A stretch of 46,059 nucleotides of DNA from Alphaproteobacteria bacterium (GCA_030431485.1 JAUIIR010000030.1:1-46059), one strand, 5' to 3'; counted from the first letter of the stretch, positions 1 to 11,137 are shown. Program-made: numbers and translations. Notes: generated by a model from the sequence alone, not told the origin.

Positions 1-1093
1 CGCGCTTGGAATACATGTTCAGCGCGCCGATATTGGACACCGGCTGACCATCGCGATGCATCGACAGGATGAACGCGAAGGTGCCGATGTTCATGGTGAC
101 GTAGATCGCCATGTAGATCAGCATCGCTTGCACACCGAACGCTGTGCCAGCAGCCAGCCCCATCAGGGCATAGCCCATATGCGCGATGGACGAGAACGCC
201 ATCAGACGTTTGATGTCGGTCTGTCCGATGGCGGCAATGGCACCAAGGAACATCGACAGCACGGACAGAAGCGCGATCACCTGGGACCAGTCGCTGACCG
301 CCGCACCAAAGGCATCGTGCATCACGCGGGCAAAGAGCGCCATCGCCGCAACCTTTGGCGCGGTGGCGAAGAATGCGGTAACAGGCGTTGGCGAGCCTTC
401 GTAGACATCCGGCGTCCACATGTGGAACGGCACTGCCGAGACCTTGAAAGCAAGGCCCGAGATCAGGAACACCAGACCAAAGAGCAGGCCCAACGACAGG
501 TCCCCATGGACCGCCGTCTGGATAATGCCCGAGAAAAGCGTGGTGCCCGAGTAGCCATAGACCAGCGACGCACCGTAAAGCAGCAGACCCGAGGACAGCG
601 CACCCAGCACGAAATACTTGAGACCCGCCTCAGTGGATTTCAGGCTGTCCCGACGCAAGGACGCAACGACATAGAGCGCCAGCGACTGCAGTTCGAGGCC
701 CATGTAAAGCGCCATCAGGTCGCCTGCGGAGACCATCATCATCATGCCCACAACCGCGAGCGCGATCAGCAGCGGATATTCGAACCGTAGGAGCCCGCGT
801 CGGGTCATGTAGGCTTCGGACATCAGCAGCACGGCGGCGGCCGAGACGAGGATCACGATCTTGGCAAACCGTGCGAAGCCGTCATCGACGAACATGCCGT
901 TGAAGGCGACATTCGTCCCTGCCCCGTTCAGCCCGATCCAGACCGCAAGAGCAAGGAAGAGACCGCTTGTCGCCCAGACCAGCAGCGAGGCGGCCCCGTC
1001 CTTGACGGTATAGACCGCGCCCAGAAGCGCCAGCATCGCATAGATGGCCAGAATGATTTCCGGAAGGATGATACCCAGATCAGCCGAGAGCAT
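1..1093 (-). CDS. nuoN: NADH-quinone oxidoreductase subunit N (3' part cut off by window edge)
   Basis: Antiporter-like proton-pumping membrane subunit of respiratory complex I, last gene of the nuo operon here. The frame opens with [20 protein letters not shown], and the last residues inside the window read [11 protein letters not shown], as expected for NuoN. About 364 codons are visible; members of the family are usually near 480 residues, so roughly the last quarter lies beyond position 1. The ATG at 1093 follows the nuoM stop by 12 bases and has a G-rich ribosome-binding stretch (AAGGGGGCGAGG) just upstream. No frameshift or stop is seen in the part present. Identity rests on position after nuoM plus the hydrophobic sequence; confidence is high. 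Confidence 0.95.
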   Translation of the reverse strand, partial: MLSADLGIILPEIILAIYAMLALLGAVYTVKDGAASLLVWATSGLFLALAVWIGLNGAGTNVAFNGMFVDDGFARFAKIVILVSAAAVLLMSEAYMTRRGLLRFEYPLLIALAVVGMMMMVSAGDLMALYMGLELQSLALYVVASLRRDSLKSTEAGLKYFVLGALSSGLLLYGASLVYGYSGTTLFSGIIQTAVHGDLSLGLLFGLVFLISGLAFKVSAVPFHMWTPDVYEGSPTPVTAFFATAPKVAAMALFARVMHDAFGAAVSDWSQVIALLSVLSMFLGAIAAIGQTDIKRLMAFSSIAHMGYALMGLAAGTAFGVQAMLIYMAIYVTMNIGTFAFILSMHRDGQPVSNIGALNMYSKR

Positions 1094-1105
1094 AGCCTCG
1101 CCCCC

Positions 1106-2650
1106 TTAATGGTTCACGGCGACTTGCGTGGCGGAGTCCGCCGCAGCAAGTGCAGTTTGGTAATTGGTCACAAGCGCCTCCACCGACGGCCCGATCGTGT
1201 CGAGGATCGGGGCCGGATAGACACCAAAGAGGATCGTCGCGATCACCAGTGGGGCAAAGATCGCCCGCTCGCGGCGTGTCATGTCGGTGATGGTCTTGAG
1301 GCTTTCCTTGATCAGGTCGCCCATGACCACCCGACGATAGAGCCAGAGCGCATAAGCCGCCGACAGGATCACACCGGATGTGGCAACGGCCGCAATCCAT
1401 GTGTTGACCTGGAAGATGCCCATCAGCGTCAGGAATTCCCCGATAAAGCCCGAGGTACCCGGCAGTCCGACGTTGGCCATGGTGAAAAGCATGAAGATCA
1501 GCGCGTAAGCCGGCATCCGGTTCACCAGACCGCCATAAGCGTCGATGTCACGGGTGTGCATCCGGTCATAGATCACGCCGACACAAAGGAAGAGCGCGCC
1601 CGAGATGAAGCCGTGGCTGATCATCTGGAAAATCGCGCCGTCAATGCCCTGCTGGTTGCCCGCGAAGATGCCCATGGTCACATAGCCCATGTGGGCAACC
1701 GACGAATAGGCAATCAACTTTTTCATGTCTTCCTGCACCAGCGCCACCAGCGAGGTGTAGACGATGGCAATGGCCGACATCCAAAGCACCAGCGGCGTCA
1801 GCACGTCTGCTCCAACCGGGAACATCGGCAGCGAGAACCGCAGGAAGCCATAGCCACCCATCTTGAGCAGGATTGCCGCAAGAACCACGGACCCCGCCGT
1901 CGGTGCCTGAACGTGCGCGTCGGGCAACCAGGTGTGCACCGGCCACATCGGCATCTTGACGGCAAAGCTTGCAAAGAACGCAAGGAACAGCAGCGTCTGC
2001 AAACCGCCCACGATGTGCACACCAAGGATCGAGAAGCTTTCGGACCCGAACTGGTGCACCAGCAATTGCTCGATATCTGTCGTGCCCGCGTCGGAGAACA
2101 TCGCGACCATCGCGACCAGCATCAGCACCGAGCCGAGGAAGGTGTAGAGGAAGAACTTGAACGACGCGTAGATGCGGTTCTTGCCGCCCCAGATGCCGAT
2201 GATCAGGAACATCGGGATCAGGCCCGCCTCGAAGAACAGATAGAACAGCACCAGATCGAGCGCCATGAACACGCCGAGCATGAGCGTTTCCAAAATCAGG
2301 AACGCGATCATGTATTCCTTGACGCGGTGGCTCACATCCCAGCTTGCCGCAATCACCAGCGGCATCATGAACGTGGTCAGCATCACGAACAGAACCGAAA
2401 TCCCATCCACACCCATCTTGTATTGCAGGCCCAGCAGCCATTCGCCCTGCTCGACCATCTGGAAGCCCGTATCCTCGGGATCAAACTGGAACAGGATAAA
2501 GAGCGAGATCAGGAAGGTGGCCGAGGTCGCAATCAGCGCCAGCCATTTTGCGTTCCGGTTTGCGGCCTCGTCGTCCCCCCGCAGGAAGACCAGCAGGATC
2601 ACCGCCGCCAAGGCTGGCAGGAACGTGACAATGGAAAGAAGGTTATCCAT
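1106..2650 (-). CDS. nuoM: NADH-quinone oxidoreductase subunit M
   Basis: Antiporter-like proton-translocating subunit of complex I in the inner membrane, 514 residues, normal length. The key family residues are visible: Glu141 in [14 protein letters not shown] on the fifth helix region, Lys165 in [10 protein letters not shown], the [17 protein letters not shown] loop, and [18 protein letters not shown]. The start ATG shares one base with the nuoL stop (TGATG), so translation is probably coupled to nuoL. The strongly hydrophobic sequence predicts about 14 membrane helices. Nothing is missing or odd. Confidence 0.98.
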   Translation of the reverse strand: MDNLLSIVTFLPALAAVILLVFLRGDDEAANRNAKWLALIATSATFLISLFILFQFDPEDTGFQMVEQGEWLLGLQYKMGVDGISVLFVMLTTFMMPLVIAASWDVSHRVKEYMIAFLILETLMLGVFMALDLVLFYLFFEAGLIPMFLIIGIWGGKNRIYASFKFFLYTFLGSVLMLVAMVAMFSDAGTTDIEQLLVHQFGSESFSILGVHIVGGLQTLLFLAFFASFAVKMPMWPVHTWLPDAHVQAPTAGSVVLAAILLKMGGYGFLRFSLPMFPVGADVLTPLVLWMSAIAIVYTSLVALVQEDMKKLIAYSSVAHMGYVTMGIFAGNQQGIDGAIFQMISHGFISGALFLCVGVIYDRMHTRDIDAYGGLVNRMPAYALIFMLFTMANVGLPGTSGFIGEFLTLMGIFQVNTWIAAVATSGVILSAAYALWLYRRVVMGDLIKESLKTITDMTRRERAIFAPLVIATILFGVYPAPILDTIGPSVEALVTNYQTALAAADSATQVAVNH

Positions 2651-4767
2651 CAGTGTGCTCCTCCGCTCAGCGTCATCCAGGTGACAAGGGCGGCAATGCC
2701 GATCACCATGTAGAAGGCATAGGTGAAGATGTATCCGGACTGCGCCTTACCGGCGAGGCGGGTCAGCATCGGGATAAAGCCCATGGCAACGCCGTTGATT
2801 GACCCGTCGATGACATTGCCATCGCCCCGCTTCCACAGCAGACGGCCCAGACCTTTGGCCGGCTGCACAAACAGGAAGTCGTAAATCTCATCGAAATACC
2901 ACTTGTTCAGCAGGAAGAGGTACAGAGGACGCTGGCTTTCGGCCAGACGCTTGGGCAGCTTCGGGTTAACGATGTAGAACCAGTACGCTGTCGCCAGACC
3001 CAGCAGCATCGCGATGAATGGGCTAACCTTGACCCATTTCGGGACTTCATGCGCGTCGTTCAGGACAGTGTTGTCCGGCGCGACATAGATTGCGCCCTCG
3101 CCCGGCTGGCCGGCAAAGACGTAGTGGTGCTCACCACCCTTGGCCTCTTCGCCGTGACCAGAATCAGCGGTTTCTCCATGTGCAGCCGTTTCACCGTGGC
3201 CGTCACCTTCGGCGGAGTGCTCACCCGCCTCGGCATAGGGCACGCCAAAGAACTTGGCGACCGTGTCGGTGTGACCGAAAAAGCTGTTGTACCAGATGGC
3301 ACCGGCAAAGACCGCCCCAAGGCTCAGCACACCCAACGGGATCAGCATGACCATCGGGCTTTCATGCGCGTGCTCATGCGTGTGCTTGTCGCCGCGCGGC
3401 TTGCCATAGAAGGTCAGGAACATCAGACGCCAGCTGTAGAAGCTTGTGAACAGCGCCGCGATGACCAACATCCAGAACGCATAGCCCATCGGACCAGCGG
3501 CGTAGGCGCTTTCGATCACCGCGTCCTTGGAGGCGAAACCGGCAAAGCCGATCCAGCCAGTCAGCGGGATACCGACACCGGTGATCGCCAGAGTGCCGAT
3601 CATCATCGCGCCGAAGGTATACGGGATCTTCTTCCGCAGACCGCCATAGTTCCGCATGTCCTGCTCGTGGTGCATCGCGTGGATGACCGAACCGGCGCCA
3701 AGGAACAGCATCGCCTTGAAGAACGCGTGTGTGAAGAGGTGGAACATCGCGACCGAGTAGACGCCGACGCCTGCCGCCACGAACATGTAGCCCAGCTGCG
3801 AACAGGTCGAATACGCGATCACGCGCTTGATGTCGTTCTGAACAAGGCCCACGGTTGCCGCAAAGAACGCGGTGGTGGCCCCAAGGAAGACGATAAACGA
3901 CGTGGCTTCGGGCGCAAACTCCATCAGCGGCGACATGCGGCAGACAAGGTAGACACCTGCCGTCACCATGGTCGCCGCGTGGATCAGCGCCGACACCGGG
4001 GTCGGGCCTTCCATTGCGTCCGGCAGCCATGTGTGCAGGAACAACTGCGCCGATTTCCCCATTGCACCGATGAACAGCAGGAAGGCGATCAGGTTGGCCG
4101 CGTTCCATTCGGTCCAGAGGAAGGTCAGCTGCGTTTCCGCCAGCGTCGGCGCGGCTGCAAAGATGTCGTCAAAGCGGATGCTGTCGACGAGGAAGAACAG
4201 CGCGAAGATACCCAGCGCGAAGCCGAAGTCGCCCACCCGGTTGACCACAAACGCCTTGATGGCGGCGGCATTGGCAGACGGTTTGCGATAGTAGAAGCCG
4301 ATCAGAAGGTAAGACGCGACGCCCACGCCTTCCCAGCCAAAGAACATCTGAACAAGGTTGTCCGATGTCACCAGCATGAGCATGGCAAAGGTAAAGAATG
4401 ACAGATAGGCAAAGAAGCGCGGCTTGTAGCTTTCGCCTTCTTTCCACTGTGGGTCGTGGTCCATGTAGCCGAAGGAATACAGGTGCACGAGCGCCGACAC
4501 CGTGGTCACGACGATCAGCATGGTCGCCGTCAGGCGGTCCAGACGGATCGCCCATTCGGTGCTCAGCGTACCGGACTCGATCCAGCGCAGGATGTTGATG
4601 GTCTCGGTGACGCCATCATGGGTCAGGAAGACAATCCACGAAAGCACACAGGCAAAGAACAGAAGGCCCGTGGCCACCCATTGCGCAGCGGTCTCTCCGA
4701 TGAACTTCCAGCCAAAGCCACACAGAATGGCACCGACCAGCGGGGAAAACAGGATAAGCGTTTCCAT
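2650..4767 (-). CDS. nuoL: NADH-quinone oxidoreductase subunit L
   Basis: Largest antiporter-like membrane subunit of complex I, 705 residues. Visible family features are Glu146 in [15 protein letters not shown], the [20 protein letters not shown] loop, and [18 protein letters not shown]. The C-terminal third should carry the long lateral helix and the anchoring last helix. Between about residues 510 and 549 there is an insertion rich in His, Glu and Gly (repeated HGE-type triplets such as [19 protein letters not shown]) that lies outside the conserved core. Such low-complexity loops vary between species, and a metal-binding role would be guesswork. The start is 5 bases after the nuoK stop, with AAGGG as ribosome-binding site inside the nuoK end. 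Confidence 0.98.
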   Translation of the reverse strand: METLILFSPLVGAILCGFGWKFIGETAAQWVATGLLFFACVLSWIVFLTHDGVTETINILRWIESGTLSTEWAIRLDRLTATMLIVVTTVSALVHLYSFGYMDHDPQWKEGESYKPRFFAYLSFFTFAMLMLVTSDNLVQMFFGWEGVGVASYLLIGFYYRKPSANAAAIKAFVVNRVGDFGFALGIFALFFLVDSIRFDDIFAAAPTLAETQLTFLWTEWNAANLIAFLLFIGAMGKSAQLFLHTWLPDAMEGPTPVSALIHAATMVTAGVYLVCRMSPLMEFAPEATSFIVFLGATTAFFAATVGLVQNDIKRVIAYSTCSQLGYMFVAAGVGVYSVAMFHLFTHAFFKAMLFLGAGSVIHAMHHEQDMRNYGGLRKKIPYTFGAMMIGTLAITGVGIPLTGWIGFAGFASKDAVIESAYAAGPMGYAFWMLVIAALFTSFYSWRLMFLTFYGKPRGDKHTHEHAHESPMVMLIPLGVLSLGAVFAGAIWYNSFFGHTDTVAKFFGVPYAEAGEHSAEGDGHGETAAHGETADSGHGEEAKGGEHHYVFAGQPGEGAIYVAPDNTVLNDAHEVPKWVKVSPFIAMLLGLATAYWFYIVNPKLPKRLAESQRPLYLFLLNKWYFDEIYDFLFVQPAKGLGRLLWKRGDGNVIDGSINGVAMGFIPMLTRLAGKAQSGYIFTYAFYMVIGIAALVTWMTLSGGAH

Positions 4768-4772
4768 GATCG

Positions 4773-5078
4773 TCAGCCCTTCATCACGTTGACGTCTTCA
4801 ACCGCGATAGAGCCACGGTTGCGGAAGAAACAGACGAGGATGGCAAGCCCGATGGCCGCTTCAGCTGCGGCAACCGTGAGGACGAACAGGGTGAACACCT
4901 GCCCCACCAGATCGCCAAGGAAGCTCGAGAACGCGACAAGGTTGATGTTCACTGCGAGGAGCATCAGTTCGATGCTCATCAGCAGGATGATCACGTTCTT
5001 GCGGTTCAGGAACAGCCCGAAAATCCCGATCACGAACAGCACCGCTGCCACTGTCAGGTAATGCTCAAGTCCTATCAT
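4773..5078 (-). CDS. nuoK: NADH-quinone oxidoreductase subunit K
   Basis: Small three-helix membrane subunit of complex I that contributes to the proton path, 101 residues as usual. The two functional carboxylates are present: Glu37 ([13 protein letters not shown]) and Glu73 ([13 protein letters not shown]). I start at the ATG giving MIGLEHYL because GGAGG lies 6 bases upstream. A GTG one codon earlier would be too close to that site. The 70-base gap to nuoJ contains a short GCCCC/GGGGC hairpin (5122-5140) without a T run. Confidence 0.97.
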   Translation of the reverse strand: MIGLEHYLTVAAVLFVIGIFGLFLNRKNVIILLMSIELMLLAVNINLVAFSSFLGDLVGQVFTLFVLTVAAAEAAIGLAILVCFFRNRGSIAVEDVNVMKG

Positions 5079-5148
5079 CACGTCCCTCCGGGGTGTGCCC
5101 CGTCGTTTTCTTTGTCAAAGCGCCCCAACCGGATCGGGGCTGCGTCAT

Positions 5149-5751
5149 TTACAGGCCCTGTCCGGGCTTCACGTCTTTCAGTTCCATCGCCTTGGCCGGA
5201 TCGCGGTACATCTGCGCCAGCACGTTCTGGCGTTTGACGTCAGAGCGGTGGCGCAGGGTCAGCACAATCGCGCCGATCATGGCGACCAGCAGGATCAGAC
5301 CTGCGAGTTGGAACAGCAGGAAGTACTGATCATAGAGGATTAGACCCAAGGCTTCGGTATTGTGCCGGTCCACCGGCATCACCTGCGCGCGCAACCCTTC
5401 GGCCGCTGCGTTCGACTCCCACGCGCCAAAGGCCAGCGCGAATTGCATCAGGATCACCACCCCGATCAGCAACGCCAGCGGCATGTAGCGCGCCATTTCG
5501 GCCTTCAGTTCCACAAAATCCACGTCGAGCATCATCACGACGAAGAGGAACAGAACCGCCACCGCGCCGACATAGACGATGACCAGCAGCATCGCCACAA
5601 ACTCAGCGCCCAGCAGCACGAACAACCCGGCCGAAGACAGGAAGGCGAGGATCAGCCACAGCACCGAATGCACCGGGTTGCGGCTCACCACGGTGAACAG
5701 CCCGCCCGCAATCGTTGAAATGGCAAAGAGGTAGAAGGCAAAGACGCTCAT
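5149..5751 (-). CDS. nuoJ: NADH-quinone oxidoreductase subunit J
   Basis: Five-helix membrane subunit of complex I (ND6-like), 200 residues. The conserved third helix is evident in [17 protein letters not shown], beginning near Tyr60 and including the region that switches helix form during turnover. The C-terminal part after the last helix is hydrophilic and ends in KDVKPGQGL. The ATG overlaps the stop of the upstream CMD-like gene by four bases (ATGA), so the two are probably translated together. Confidence 0.97.
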   Translation of the reverse strand: MSVFAFYLFAISTIAGGLFTVVSRNPVHSVLWLILAFLSSAGLFVLLGAEFVAMLLVIVYVGAVAVLFLFVVMMLDVDFVELKAEMARYMPLALLIGVVILMQFALAFGAWESNAAAEGLRAQVMPVDRHNTEALGLILYDQYFLLFQLAGLILLVAMIGAIVLTLRHRSDVKRQNVLAQMYRDPAKAMELKDVKPGQGL

Positions 5752-6158
5752 GTCTCGTCATCCTTTTTGTCGTCTTCCATCACCTCGCGGGCGAGTTCCA
5801 TCGCGCGGGTCATGGCAGGGATACCGGCGAACATCGACATCTGCGCGATGGTCTCGGCAATTTCGTCCTTCGTGGCACCAGCTTCGGTCGCGTGGCGCAC
5901 CGTCATGCGGAACGGCGTTTCCGCCTGTGCGCCCTGCATCGTCATGCCCGCAATCGTCAGAAGCAGACGCGTCTTGGCGTCCAGACCTTCCTTGCTGATG
6001 CCCTTGCCGAACCACATTTCCATGGCGTCTTTCGGCATGGTCGGCCACATCTTCTCGAACCCCTTGGGGTCAAACGATGTGAGCGCAGGGTTGAAGGCAC
6101 GCGCCATCTCCTGCGCCTGCTGCATCATCAACTCGAAAGGGGTTTTCTGATCGCTCAT
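5748..6158 (-). CDS. Carboxymuconolactone decarboxylase-like (AhpD-fold) protein in nuo operon
   Basis: A 136-residue soluble protein inserted between nuoI and nuoJ. The stretch [19 protein letters not shown], followed by [10 protein letters not shown] (about residues 88-120), is the signature of the carboxymuconolactone decarboxylase / AhpD fold. The protein has no cysteine at all, so it cannot be an AhpD-type peroxidase that uses a CxxC pair. The N-terminal 40 residues ([14 protein letters not shown]) are helical and unrelated to the core domain. It overlaps nuoI and nuoJ by ATGA at both ends. The frame is open further upstream, but this ATG at 6158 is the start that fits the overlap. Its role is unknown; assembly or an accessory function for complex I is inferred only from position. 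Confidence 0.85.
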   Translation of the reverse strand: MSDQKTPFELMMQQAQEMARAFNPALTSFDPKGFEKMWPTMPKDAMEMWFGKGISKEGLDAKTRLLLTIAGMTMQGAQAETPFRMTVRHATEAGATKDEIAETIAQMSMFAGIPAMTRAMELAREVMEDDKKDDET

Positions 6159-6649
6159 CGGTACGGCGCATCCAGTTCGAGGTTGCGCGCGATCTCGGCT
6201 TCCCAGCGGTCGCCATTGTCCAGAAGCTTGGCCTTGTCGTAATACAGCTCTTCGCGGGTCTCGGTCGAAAACTCGAAGTTCGGACCTTCGACAATTGCAT
6301 CCACCGGGCAGGCCTCCTGGCAGAAGCCGCAATAGATGCACTTGGTCATGTCGATGTCATAGCGCGTGGTGCGGCGCGAACCGTCATCGCGGGGTTCGGC
6401 ATCAATTGTGATCGCCTGCGCCGGGCAGATCGCCTCGCAGAGTTTACAGGCGATGCAGCGCTCTTCGCCATTCGGATAGCGGCGCAGCGCATGTTCACCC
6501 CGGAAGCGTGGGCTCAACGGCCCCTTTTCGTGCGGGTAGTTGATCGTCGCCTTGGGGGCGAAGAAATACTTGAGGCCCAGCTTCATGCCGACCCAGAAAT
6601 CCTGAAGAAGGAAATACTTGGCGGCGCGTCCGTAGTCGATCTGCGTCAT
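6155..6649 (-). CDS. nuoI: NADH-quinone oxidoreductase subunit I
   Basis: Peripheral-arm subunit of complex I carrying two [4Fe-4S] clusters (N6a and N6b), 164 residues. Both ferredoxin motifs are intact: [12 protein letters not shown] with Cys65, 68, 71 and 75, and [12 protein letters not shown] with Cys104, 107, 110 and 114. The start [13 protein letters not shown] was chosen because AAGGAG lies 7 bases upstream, overlapping the nuoH stop codon. A longer reading upstream would run inside nuoH. The 3' end overlaps the next gene by ATGA. Confidence 0.98.
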   Translation of the reverse strand: MTQIDYGRAAKYFLLQDFWVGMKLGLKYFFAPKATINYPHEKGPLSPRFRGEHALRRYPNGEERCIACKLCEAICPAQAITIDAEPRDDGSRRTTRYDIDMTKCIYCGFCQEACPVDAIVEGPNFEFSTETREELYYDKAKLLDNGDRWEAEIARNLELDAPYR

Positions 6650-6660
6650 CTCAGTTCTCC

Positions 6661-7689
6661 TTATACCCAGCGCGCAAATGCGCCCCAGAACCAGTCGAAT
6701 TTCGCCGCGAAGGCCACGAACACAACCCACACAAGGCTGAACGGCAGGAACACTTTCCACCCCAGACGCATCAGCTGGTCATAGCGGTAGCGGGGCGTGA
6801 TCGCCTTCACCATCGCGAAGAGGAAGAAGAAGAACGCCATCTTCGCCACCATCCACAGCGCCCCGTCCGGGATGCCCGGGATCGGCGACAGCCAGCCGCC
6901 GAAGAACAGCAGCGATGTCAGCGCGCACATCAGGAAGATCGCGATGTATTCACCGGCCATGAACAGCAGGAACGGCGTGGACGAGTACTCCACCTGGTAG
7001 CCCGCCACGAGTTCGGATTCCGCTTCGGGAAGGTCGAAGGGCGGGCGGTTGGTTTCAGCCAAGGCGCTGATAAAGAACAGGAATACCATCGGGAAATGCG
7101 GCAGCCAGTACCACGAGAAGAACCCGTAATCCCCGTCCTGCGCGCGCACGATATCGCCGAAGTTCATCGAGCCGGTTGAAATGATGATACCGATGATGAT
7201 CAGGCCCAGCGACACTTCGTAGGAAATCATCTGCGCTGCAGACCGAAGCGAGCCAAGGAACGGGTATTTCGAGTTCGACGCCCAACCGCCCATGATCACG
7301 CCGTAGACTTCCAGCGACGACACTGCAAAGACGAACAGAATGGCCACGTTGATGTTGGACAACACCCATGTGTCGTTGAAGGGGATCACCGCCCAGGCGA
7401 CCATCGCCAACACAAAGCTGGTCATCGGGGCCAGCATGAAGACCGGCTTGTCGGCACCCGCAGGCACGACCACTTCCTTCACGACGTATTTCAGCGCGTC
7501 TGCAACGGTTTGCAGCAGGCCGTAAGCGCCCACGACGTTCGGTCCGCGCCGCATCTGGACAGCCGCCCAGATTTTCCGGTCGCCATAGACGAGGAAGAGA
7601 AGACTGACCATCACGAAGCCCAGTACCGCAAGACACTGTGCGACGATGATCACGCCGATCCCAAGGGGGGTGGTAAAGAAGTCAGCCAT
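6661..7689 (-). CDS. nuoH: NADH-quinone oxidoreductase subunit H
   Basis: Membrane subunit of complex I (ND1-like) that joins the peripheral and membrane arms and forms part of the quinone tunnel; 342 residues. Recognisable stretches are [20 protein letters not shown], the E-rich loop [20 protein letters not shown] with its following [11 protein letters not shown], and the C-terminal [19 protein letters not shown] start at ATG 7689 ([12 protein letters not shown]), preceded by GAGGA at a good distance. An upstream ATG at 7722 would overlap the preceding lipoprotein gene by 26 bases and is less likely. Confidence 0.97.
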   Translation of the reverse strand: MADFFTTPLGIGVIIVAQCLAVLGFVMVSLLFLVYGDRKIWAAVQMRRGPNVVGAYGLLQTVADALKYVVKEVVVPAGADKPVFMLAPMTSFVLAMVAWAVIPFNDTWVLSNINVAILFVFAVSSLEVYGVIMGGWASNSKYPFLGSLRSAAQMISYEVSLGLIIIGIIISTGSMNFGDIVRAQDGDYGFFSWYWLPHFPMVFLFFISALAETNRPPFDLPEAESELVAGYQVEYSSTPFLLFMAGEYIAIFLMCALTSLLFFGGWLSPIPGIPDGALWMVAKMAFFFFLFAMVKAITPRYRYDQLMRLGWKVFLPFSLVWVVFVAFAAKFDWFWGAFARWV

Positions 7690-7696
7690 CACGTCC

Positions 7697-8107
7697 TCAA
7701 ACCATCGGTATTCCGTTTTCAACGCAGGAGGCGGTCACGACTTCGGCGTCGATGGTCCGCACCCCACGGGGCAGCGCCGGCGAGATGGTGTAAACCGCAT
7801 CTCCTCGCCAGAGGCCAGCCTCTTCGTATACATTTGTGCGCAAATGCCGCGCAAATCCGTATCCCCGGATCAGCGCGTATTGCGCAGCCGCGCATTCGGC
7901 ATAATCCTCAACGTCCGACGCGCCCCGCGCACCACGCATCGAGACTTCGAACCGCACAAGATCACCGTCCAGCAAAGCGGTTTCCACTCCCTCGTATTCC
8001 GGCGCAAAGCGCGTCACCGAGGGTTGCGCGGCATCGCAGCCCGACAAACCGCCGACCATCGCAAAGGCAACGGGTTTTATGACCGCCAAGTGGCGCACCC
8101 TGCTCAC
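7697..8107 (-). CDS. Small lipoprotein, function unknown, between nuoG and nuoH
   Basis: A 136-residue protein with a lipoprotein signal: hydrophobic [12 protein letters not shown] followed by LSGC, so the lipidated cysteine would be Cys24. The mature part has three further cysteines and no motif I recognise ([20 protein letters not shown], then a Tyr/Ala-rich middle and [11 protein letters not shown]). The ATG overlaps the nuoG stop by four bases and the stop sits 7 bases before nuoH, so the gene is firmly inside the operon. It is predicted to face the periplasm, on the opposite side of the membrane from the NADH arm. Function cannot be given. Confidence 0.8.
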   Translation of the reverse strand: MSRVRHLAVIKPVAFAMVGGLSGCDAAQPSVTRFAPEYEGVETALLDGDLVRFEVSMRGARGASDVEDYAECAAAQYALIRGYGFARHLRTNVYEEAGLWRGDAVYTISPALPRGVRTIDAEVVTASCVENGIPMV

Positions 8108-10122
8108 TCCGCCGCGATCTTGGTGTCCTTGCGGGCTTTCACCCCCGCAGAGAGTTCTGCCATGAGGCTGCTAGCGCGCGCAATCGGGTTGGTCAGGTAG
8201 AAATCCTGTATGACATTGCGGAAATCAGCATCGCCCAGTTTGCCCGCCGGCTCCGCTTGCCATTCGTTTTCCGGCACTTGGTCGATCATCGCCAGATGCG
8301 GCACGTCCTTGACCAAAGCCTGACGCAGCTGCGCAAGGCTGTCGAAGGGCAGCGTTGCGCCCAGTTCAGCCGACAAGGCCCGCAGGATCGCCCAGTTTTC
8401 CTTGGCCTCGCCCGGTGCAAACCCGGCGCGCAGCGCCAGTTGCGGACGGCCTTCGGTGTTCACGAAAAGCCCCTGCTCTTCGGTATAGGCAGCCGCGGGA
8501 AGGATGATGTCGGCGCGATGTGCGCCGCGGTCGCCATGGCTGCCCTGATAGATCACAAACGGACCAGCCGCGATTTCAACCTCATCCGCGCCAAGGTTGT
8601 AGATCACCTCTGCGCCTTCAATGGCCTTGTCCATACCGCCTTCGGTGATGCACCCCACATCCATCGCACCCACGCGGGACGCAGCGGTGTGCAGAACCAT
8701 GAATTTCGACTGACCCGCCTCAGCAGTCGCCATGGCTGTGCCCAGAACAGCCGCGCCATCGGCTTCGCGCAACGCGCCTTGCCCGATGATCATCACACCT
8801 GGCACGCCATGTTTGTCGGAATGATCCATCTCGGCCAGTTTAGCCAGCATATCGCGGCCCGTGCCAAGATGGATATAGTCATAGGTCAGATCGACCGGCT
8901 CTCCGATCAGCGCGACCTTGGCACCTGCGGCCCAAGCCTTGCGGATGCGGGCGTTCAACACCGGCGCTTCGTCGCGCGGGTTGGTGCCAATCAGCAGGAT
9001 CATCTTGGCGCTGTCGATGTCTTCAATAGCGGCGTTGCCGACATAGCCCGAGCGGTTGCCCCCGGGCAGTTTCACCCCATCGGTGCGGCACTCGACACGG
9101 CCGCCCTGCCCCTCGATCAGGGCTTTCAGCGCATATGCGGCTTCGGTCGGGGCCAGATCGCCAACAAGGCCAGCAACCTTCTTGCCTTTCATTGCCTCGG
9201 CGGCCTTGGTCAGCGCCTCGGGCCACGAGGCCGGGCGCAGCTTGCCGTTCTCCCGGATATACGGCTTGTCCAGACGCTGGCGGCGCAGACCGTCCCAGAC
9301 AAAGCGTGTCTTGTCGGAAATCCATTCCTCGTTCACGCCGTCATGGTTGCGCGGCAGGAACCGCATCACTTCACGTCCCTTGGTATCAACGCGGATGTTG
9401 GACCCAAGCGCATCCATCACGTCGATGGATTCGGTCTTGGTCAACTCCCACGGACGGGCGGTGAACGCGTAGGGTTTGGATACCAGAGCACCCACCGGGC
9501 AGAGGTCGATGATATTGCCCTGCATGTTGGAATTGAGCGTTTCGCCCAAGTAAGACGTGATCTCTGCGTCTTCGCCGCGACCGGTCTGACCCATCTGGGT
9601 GATCCCCGCGACCTCGGTCGTGAAACGAACGCAGCGTGTGCAGGAAATGCAGCGCGTCATGTGGGTTTCGACCAGCGGTCCCAGATCCAGATCCTCGACC
9701 GCGCGCTTGGGTTCGCGGAACCGGCTGAAATCGACACCGTAAGCCATTGCCTGATCCTGAAGATCGCATTCACCGCCCTGGTCGCAGATCGGGCAATCCA
9801 GCGGGTGGTTGATGAGCAGGAACTCCATCACCCCTTCGCGGGCCTTTTTCACCATGGGTGAGTTGGTCTTGACCACGGGCGGCTGACCTTCCGGCCCCGG
9901 GCGCAAATCCTTGACCTGCATGGCACACGAGGCCGCAGGCTTGGGCGGGCCACCAACCACTTCGACAAGACACATCCGGCAGTTGCCCGCGATGGACAAA
10001 CGTTCATGATAGCAGAAGCGCGGCACCTCGATCCCGGCCTGTTCGCAGGCCTGGATCAGTGTCATCGCACCGTCCACTTCAATCTCGTTCCCATCAATGA
10101 TGATCTTGCGCAAGTCAGACAT
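8104..10122 (-). CDS. nuoG: NADH-quinone oxidoreductase subunit G
   Basis: Large iron-sulfur subunit of the complex I peripheral arm, 672 residues. The cluster ligands are all visible: the [2Fe-2S] N1b set Cys37, 48, 51 and 66; the N5 set His106, Cys110, 113 and 119 ([14 protein letters not shown]); and the N4 set Cys158, 161, 164 and 208. No extra cysteine motif for the N7 cluster of some bacteria was seen. The C-terminal part is the molybdopterin-oxidoreductase-like domain ([20 protein letters not shown]), which is inactive in complex I. I start at [10 protein letters not shown] because AAAGGG precedes that ATG, whereas the ATG seven codons upstream lacks a ribosome-binding site. Confidence 0.97.
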   Translation of the reverse strand: MSDLRKIIIDGNEIEVDGAMTLIQACEQAGIEVPRFCYHERLSIAGNCRMCLVEVVGGPPKPAASCAMQVKDLRPGPEGQPPVVKTNSPMVKKAREGVMEFLLINHPLDCPICDQGGECDLQDQAMAYGVDFSRFREPKRAVEDLDLGPLVETHMTRCISCTRCVRFTTEVAGITQMGQTGRGEDAEITSYLGETLNSNMQGNIIDLCPVGALVSKPYAFTARPWELTKTESIDVMDALGSNIRVDTKGREVMRFLPRNHDGVNEEWISDKTRFVWDGLRRQRLDKPYIRENGKLRPASWPEALTKAAEAMKGKKVAGLVGDLAPTEAAYALKALIEGQGGRVECRTDGVKLPGGNRSGYVGNAAIEDIDSAKMILLIGTNPRDEAPVLNARIRKAWAAGAKVALIGEPVDLTYDYIHLGTGRDMLAKLAEMDHSDKHGVPGVMIIGQGALREADGAAVLGTAMATAEAGQSKFMVLHTAASRVGAMDVGCITEGGMDKAIEGAEVIYNLGADEVEIAAGPFVIYQGSHGDRGAHRADIILPAAAYTEEQGLFVNTEGRPQLALRAGFAPGEAKENWAILRALSAELGATLPFDSLAQLRQALVKDVPHLAMIDQVPENEWQAEPAGKLGDADFRNVIQDFYLTNPIARASSLMAELSAGVKARKDTKIAAE

Positions 10123-10210
10123 GCCCGAGCCCTTTGTTCCCATTTGGCTGGCGCAGTCGATGCCGTGGCAAATCGGCGATCGGCTGACGTCGTCCGCCTT
10201 CTAACGCGGC

Positions 10211-10239
10211 TTATCCGATTAGGCCAGATCTACAGGCAA
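10211..10239 (-). promoter_or_regulatory. Possible internal promoter before nuoG
   Basis: In the 196-base gap before nuoG the minus strand reads TTGCCT, 17 bases, GGATAA (or GATAAG with 18). The match to sigma70-type boxes is only fair. It would make sense as a second start for nuoG-N after the terminator beyond nuoF, but this is inference. Confidence 0.25.
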
Positions 10240-10318
10240 AAAGATGAGGGAAATATCGACGCGGGGCGCAGAATGCTGCACCTGCACAAAATACCGAAGA
10301 TTCTAACGCGTCGGTGGC

Positions 10319-10714
10319 TTATCTGAGCAGTTGCCCAATCTGCGACTGCGCCTGAATCTGCTCCTGACCAAACCGGCACAATGCAGGAATATCATCCGCA
10401 CGTACGCCATTGGACTGCAAAAACTCCTCGGCTTTGTCCTTCATCCGGGCTTTTTCCGCTTTGGACGTCACATAGGCCTCGACCTCGTCCTCCGTATACC
10501 CAAGGTCCCCGGCCAGACCCTTCAGTCGGTTCAATTCTGTATATGCCCGGATCAGACGCGCGTTTATATTGTCACAGGATTTCCGTATCGCGTCCGCAAT
10601 AGCGACGGCCATCAAGCCGTTGTCGATTTCCGCAACATCACGCAAAGGCGGCTTTGCCATTGCGGTGCCGCCAAAGGACATTGCTACAATCAGAGCGGTT
10701 GTGAAAATGCGCAT
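10319..10714 (-). CDS. DUF5333-like secreted protein in nuo operon
   Basis: A 131-residue protein that begins with a clear Sec signal peptide (MRIFTTALIVAMSFGGTAMA, cleavage before KPP). The mature part is helical and charged, with two cysteines (SCDNINARLIRAY near residue 48 and PALCRFGQEQIQ near the end) that could form one disulfide. From memory it matches small periplasmic proteins of Rhodobacteraceae called DUF5333, known from this place in nuo clusters; this was not checked by search. The start was chosen from the signal peptide. Upstream in-frame codons (YWKETKPDEP) look non-coding. Function unknown. Confidence 0.75.
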   Translation of the reverse strand: MRIFTTALIVAMSFGGTAMAKPPLRDVAEIDNGLMAVAIADAIRKSCDNINARLIRAYTELNRLKGLAGDLGYTEDEVEAYVTSKAEKARMKDKAEEFLQSNGVRADDIPALCRFGQEQIQAQSQIGQLLR

Positions 10715-10804
10715 CGGTTCATCCGGTTTGGTCTCTTTCCAATATGGGGATGTGCGCATGGGCTATTCAATATCAACAGTCACTTCTTTGGCGAATTCAG
10801 CAAT

Positions 10805-11137
10805 TTACGGCTCAATACACCGCCCGGTTAGAACAACGCGGTCGTTTTCGATCAACAATTGATCATCAGGAACATCGGGGCCATTGATCCAGGCAACATC
10901 CGAGCTCCCAAGAAAGGCGATACAGTGCTGAACAACCTGATAAGCAGCCGCCTGTTTCGCGCCTTCGAGGCTAACCGACGCTGGGCCGCCTTGCGCAACA
11001 AAGCCAGCGCGGTCTCTCCGTTCAGACTTCAGGTCACCGGCAAACCTCGCACCTTCGAAGGTGACCGTATCCAATTCGCTCTGCCCGCACGCTGCCAGCA
11101 CACACAGGACCGAAGCACAAAGCCAACCAGTTTTCAT
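10805..11137 (-). CDS. Small lipoprotein, function unknown, downstream of nuoF
   Basis: A 110-residue protein starting MKTGWLCASVLCVLAACGQS, a compact lipoprotein signal with lipobox LAAC. The mature part contains TVTFEGARFAGDLKSERRDR and ends in NDRVVLTGRCIEP, with two cysteines besides the lipidated one. I do not recognise a domain. The ATG at 11137 follows AAGGGTGA. The open frame extends a further 83 codons upstream through the hairpin region after nuoF, which is clearly not coding. It lies just after an intrinsic terminator, so it may be less expressed than nuoF or have its own start. Confidence 0.75.
   Translation of the reverse strand: MKTGWLCASVLCVLAACGQSELDTVTFEGARFAGDLKSERRDRAGFVAQGGPASVSLEGAKQAAAYQVVQHCIAFLGSSDVAWINGPDVPDDQLLIENDRVVLTGRCIEP

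Noticed and set aside
1109..2713. A 534-codon open frame on the plus strand opposite nuoM
   Set aside because: It mirrors nuoM codon positions in GC-rich DNA and encodes a His/Arg/Gln-rich sequence with no domain. It is an antisense artefact.
8257..9861. A 534-codon open frame on the plus strand opposite nuoG
   Set aside because: The nuoG reading carries all Fe-S ligands, while this frame has no recognisable motif and lies fully inside nuoG.
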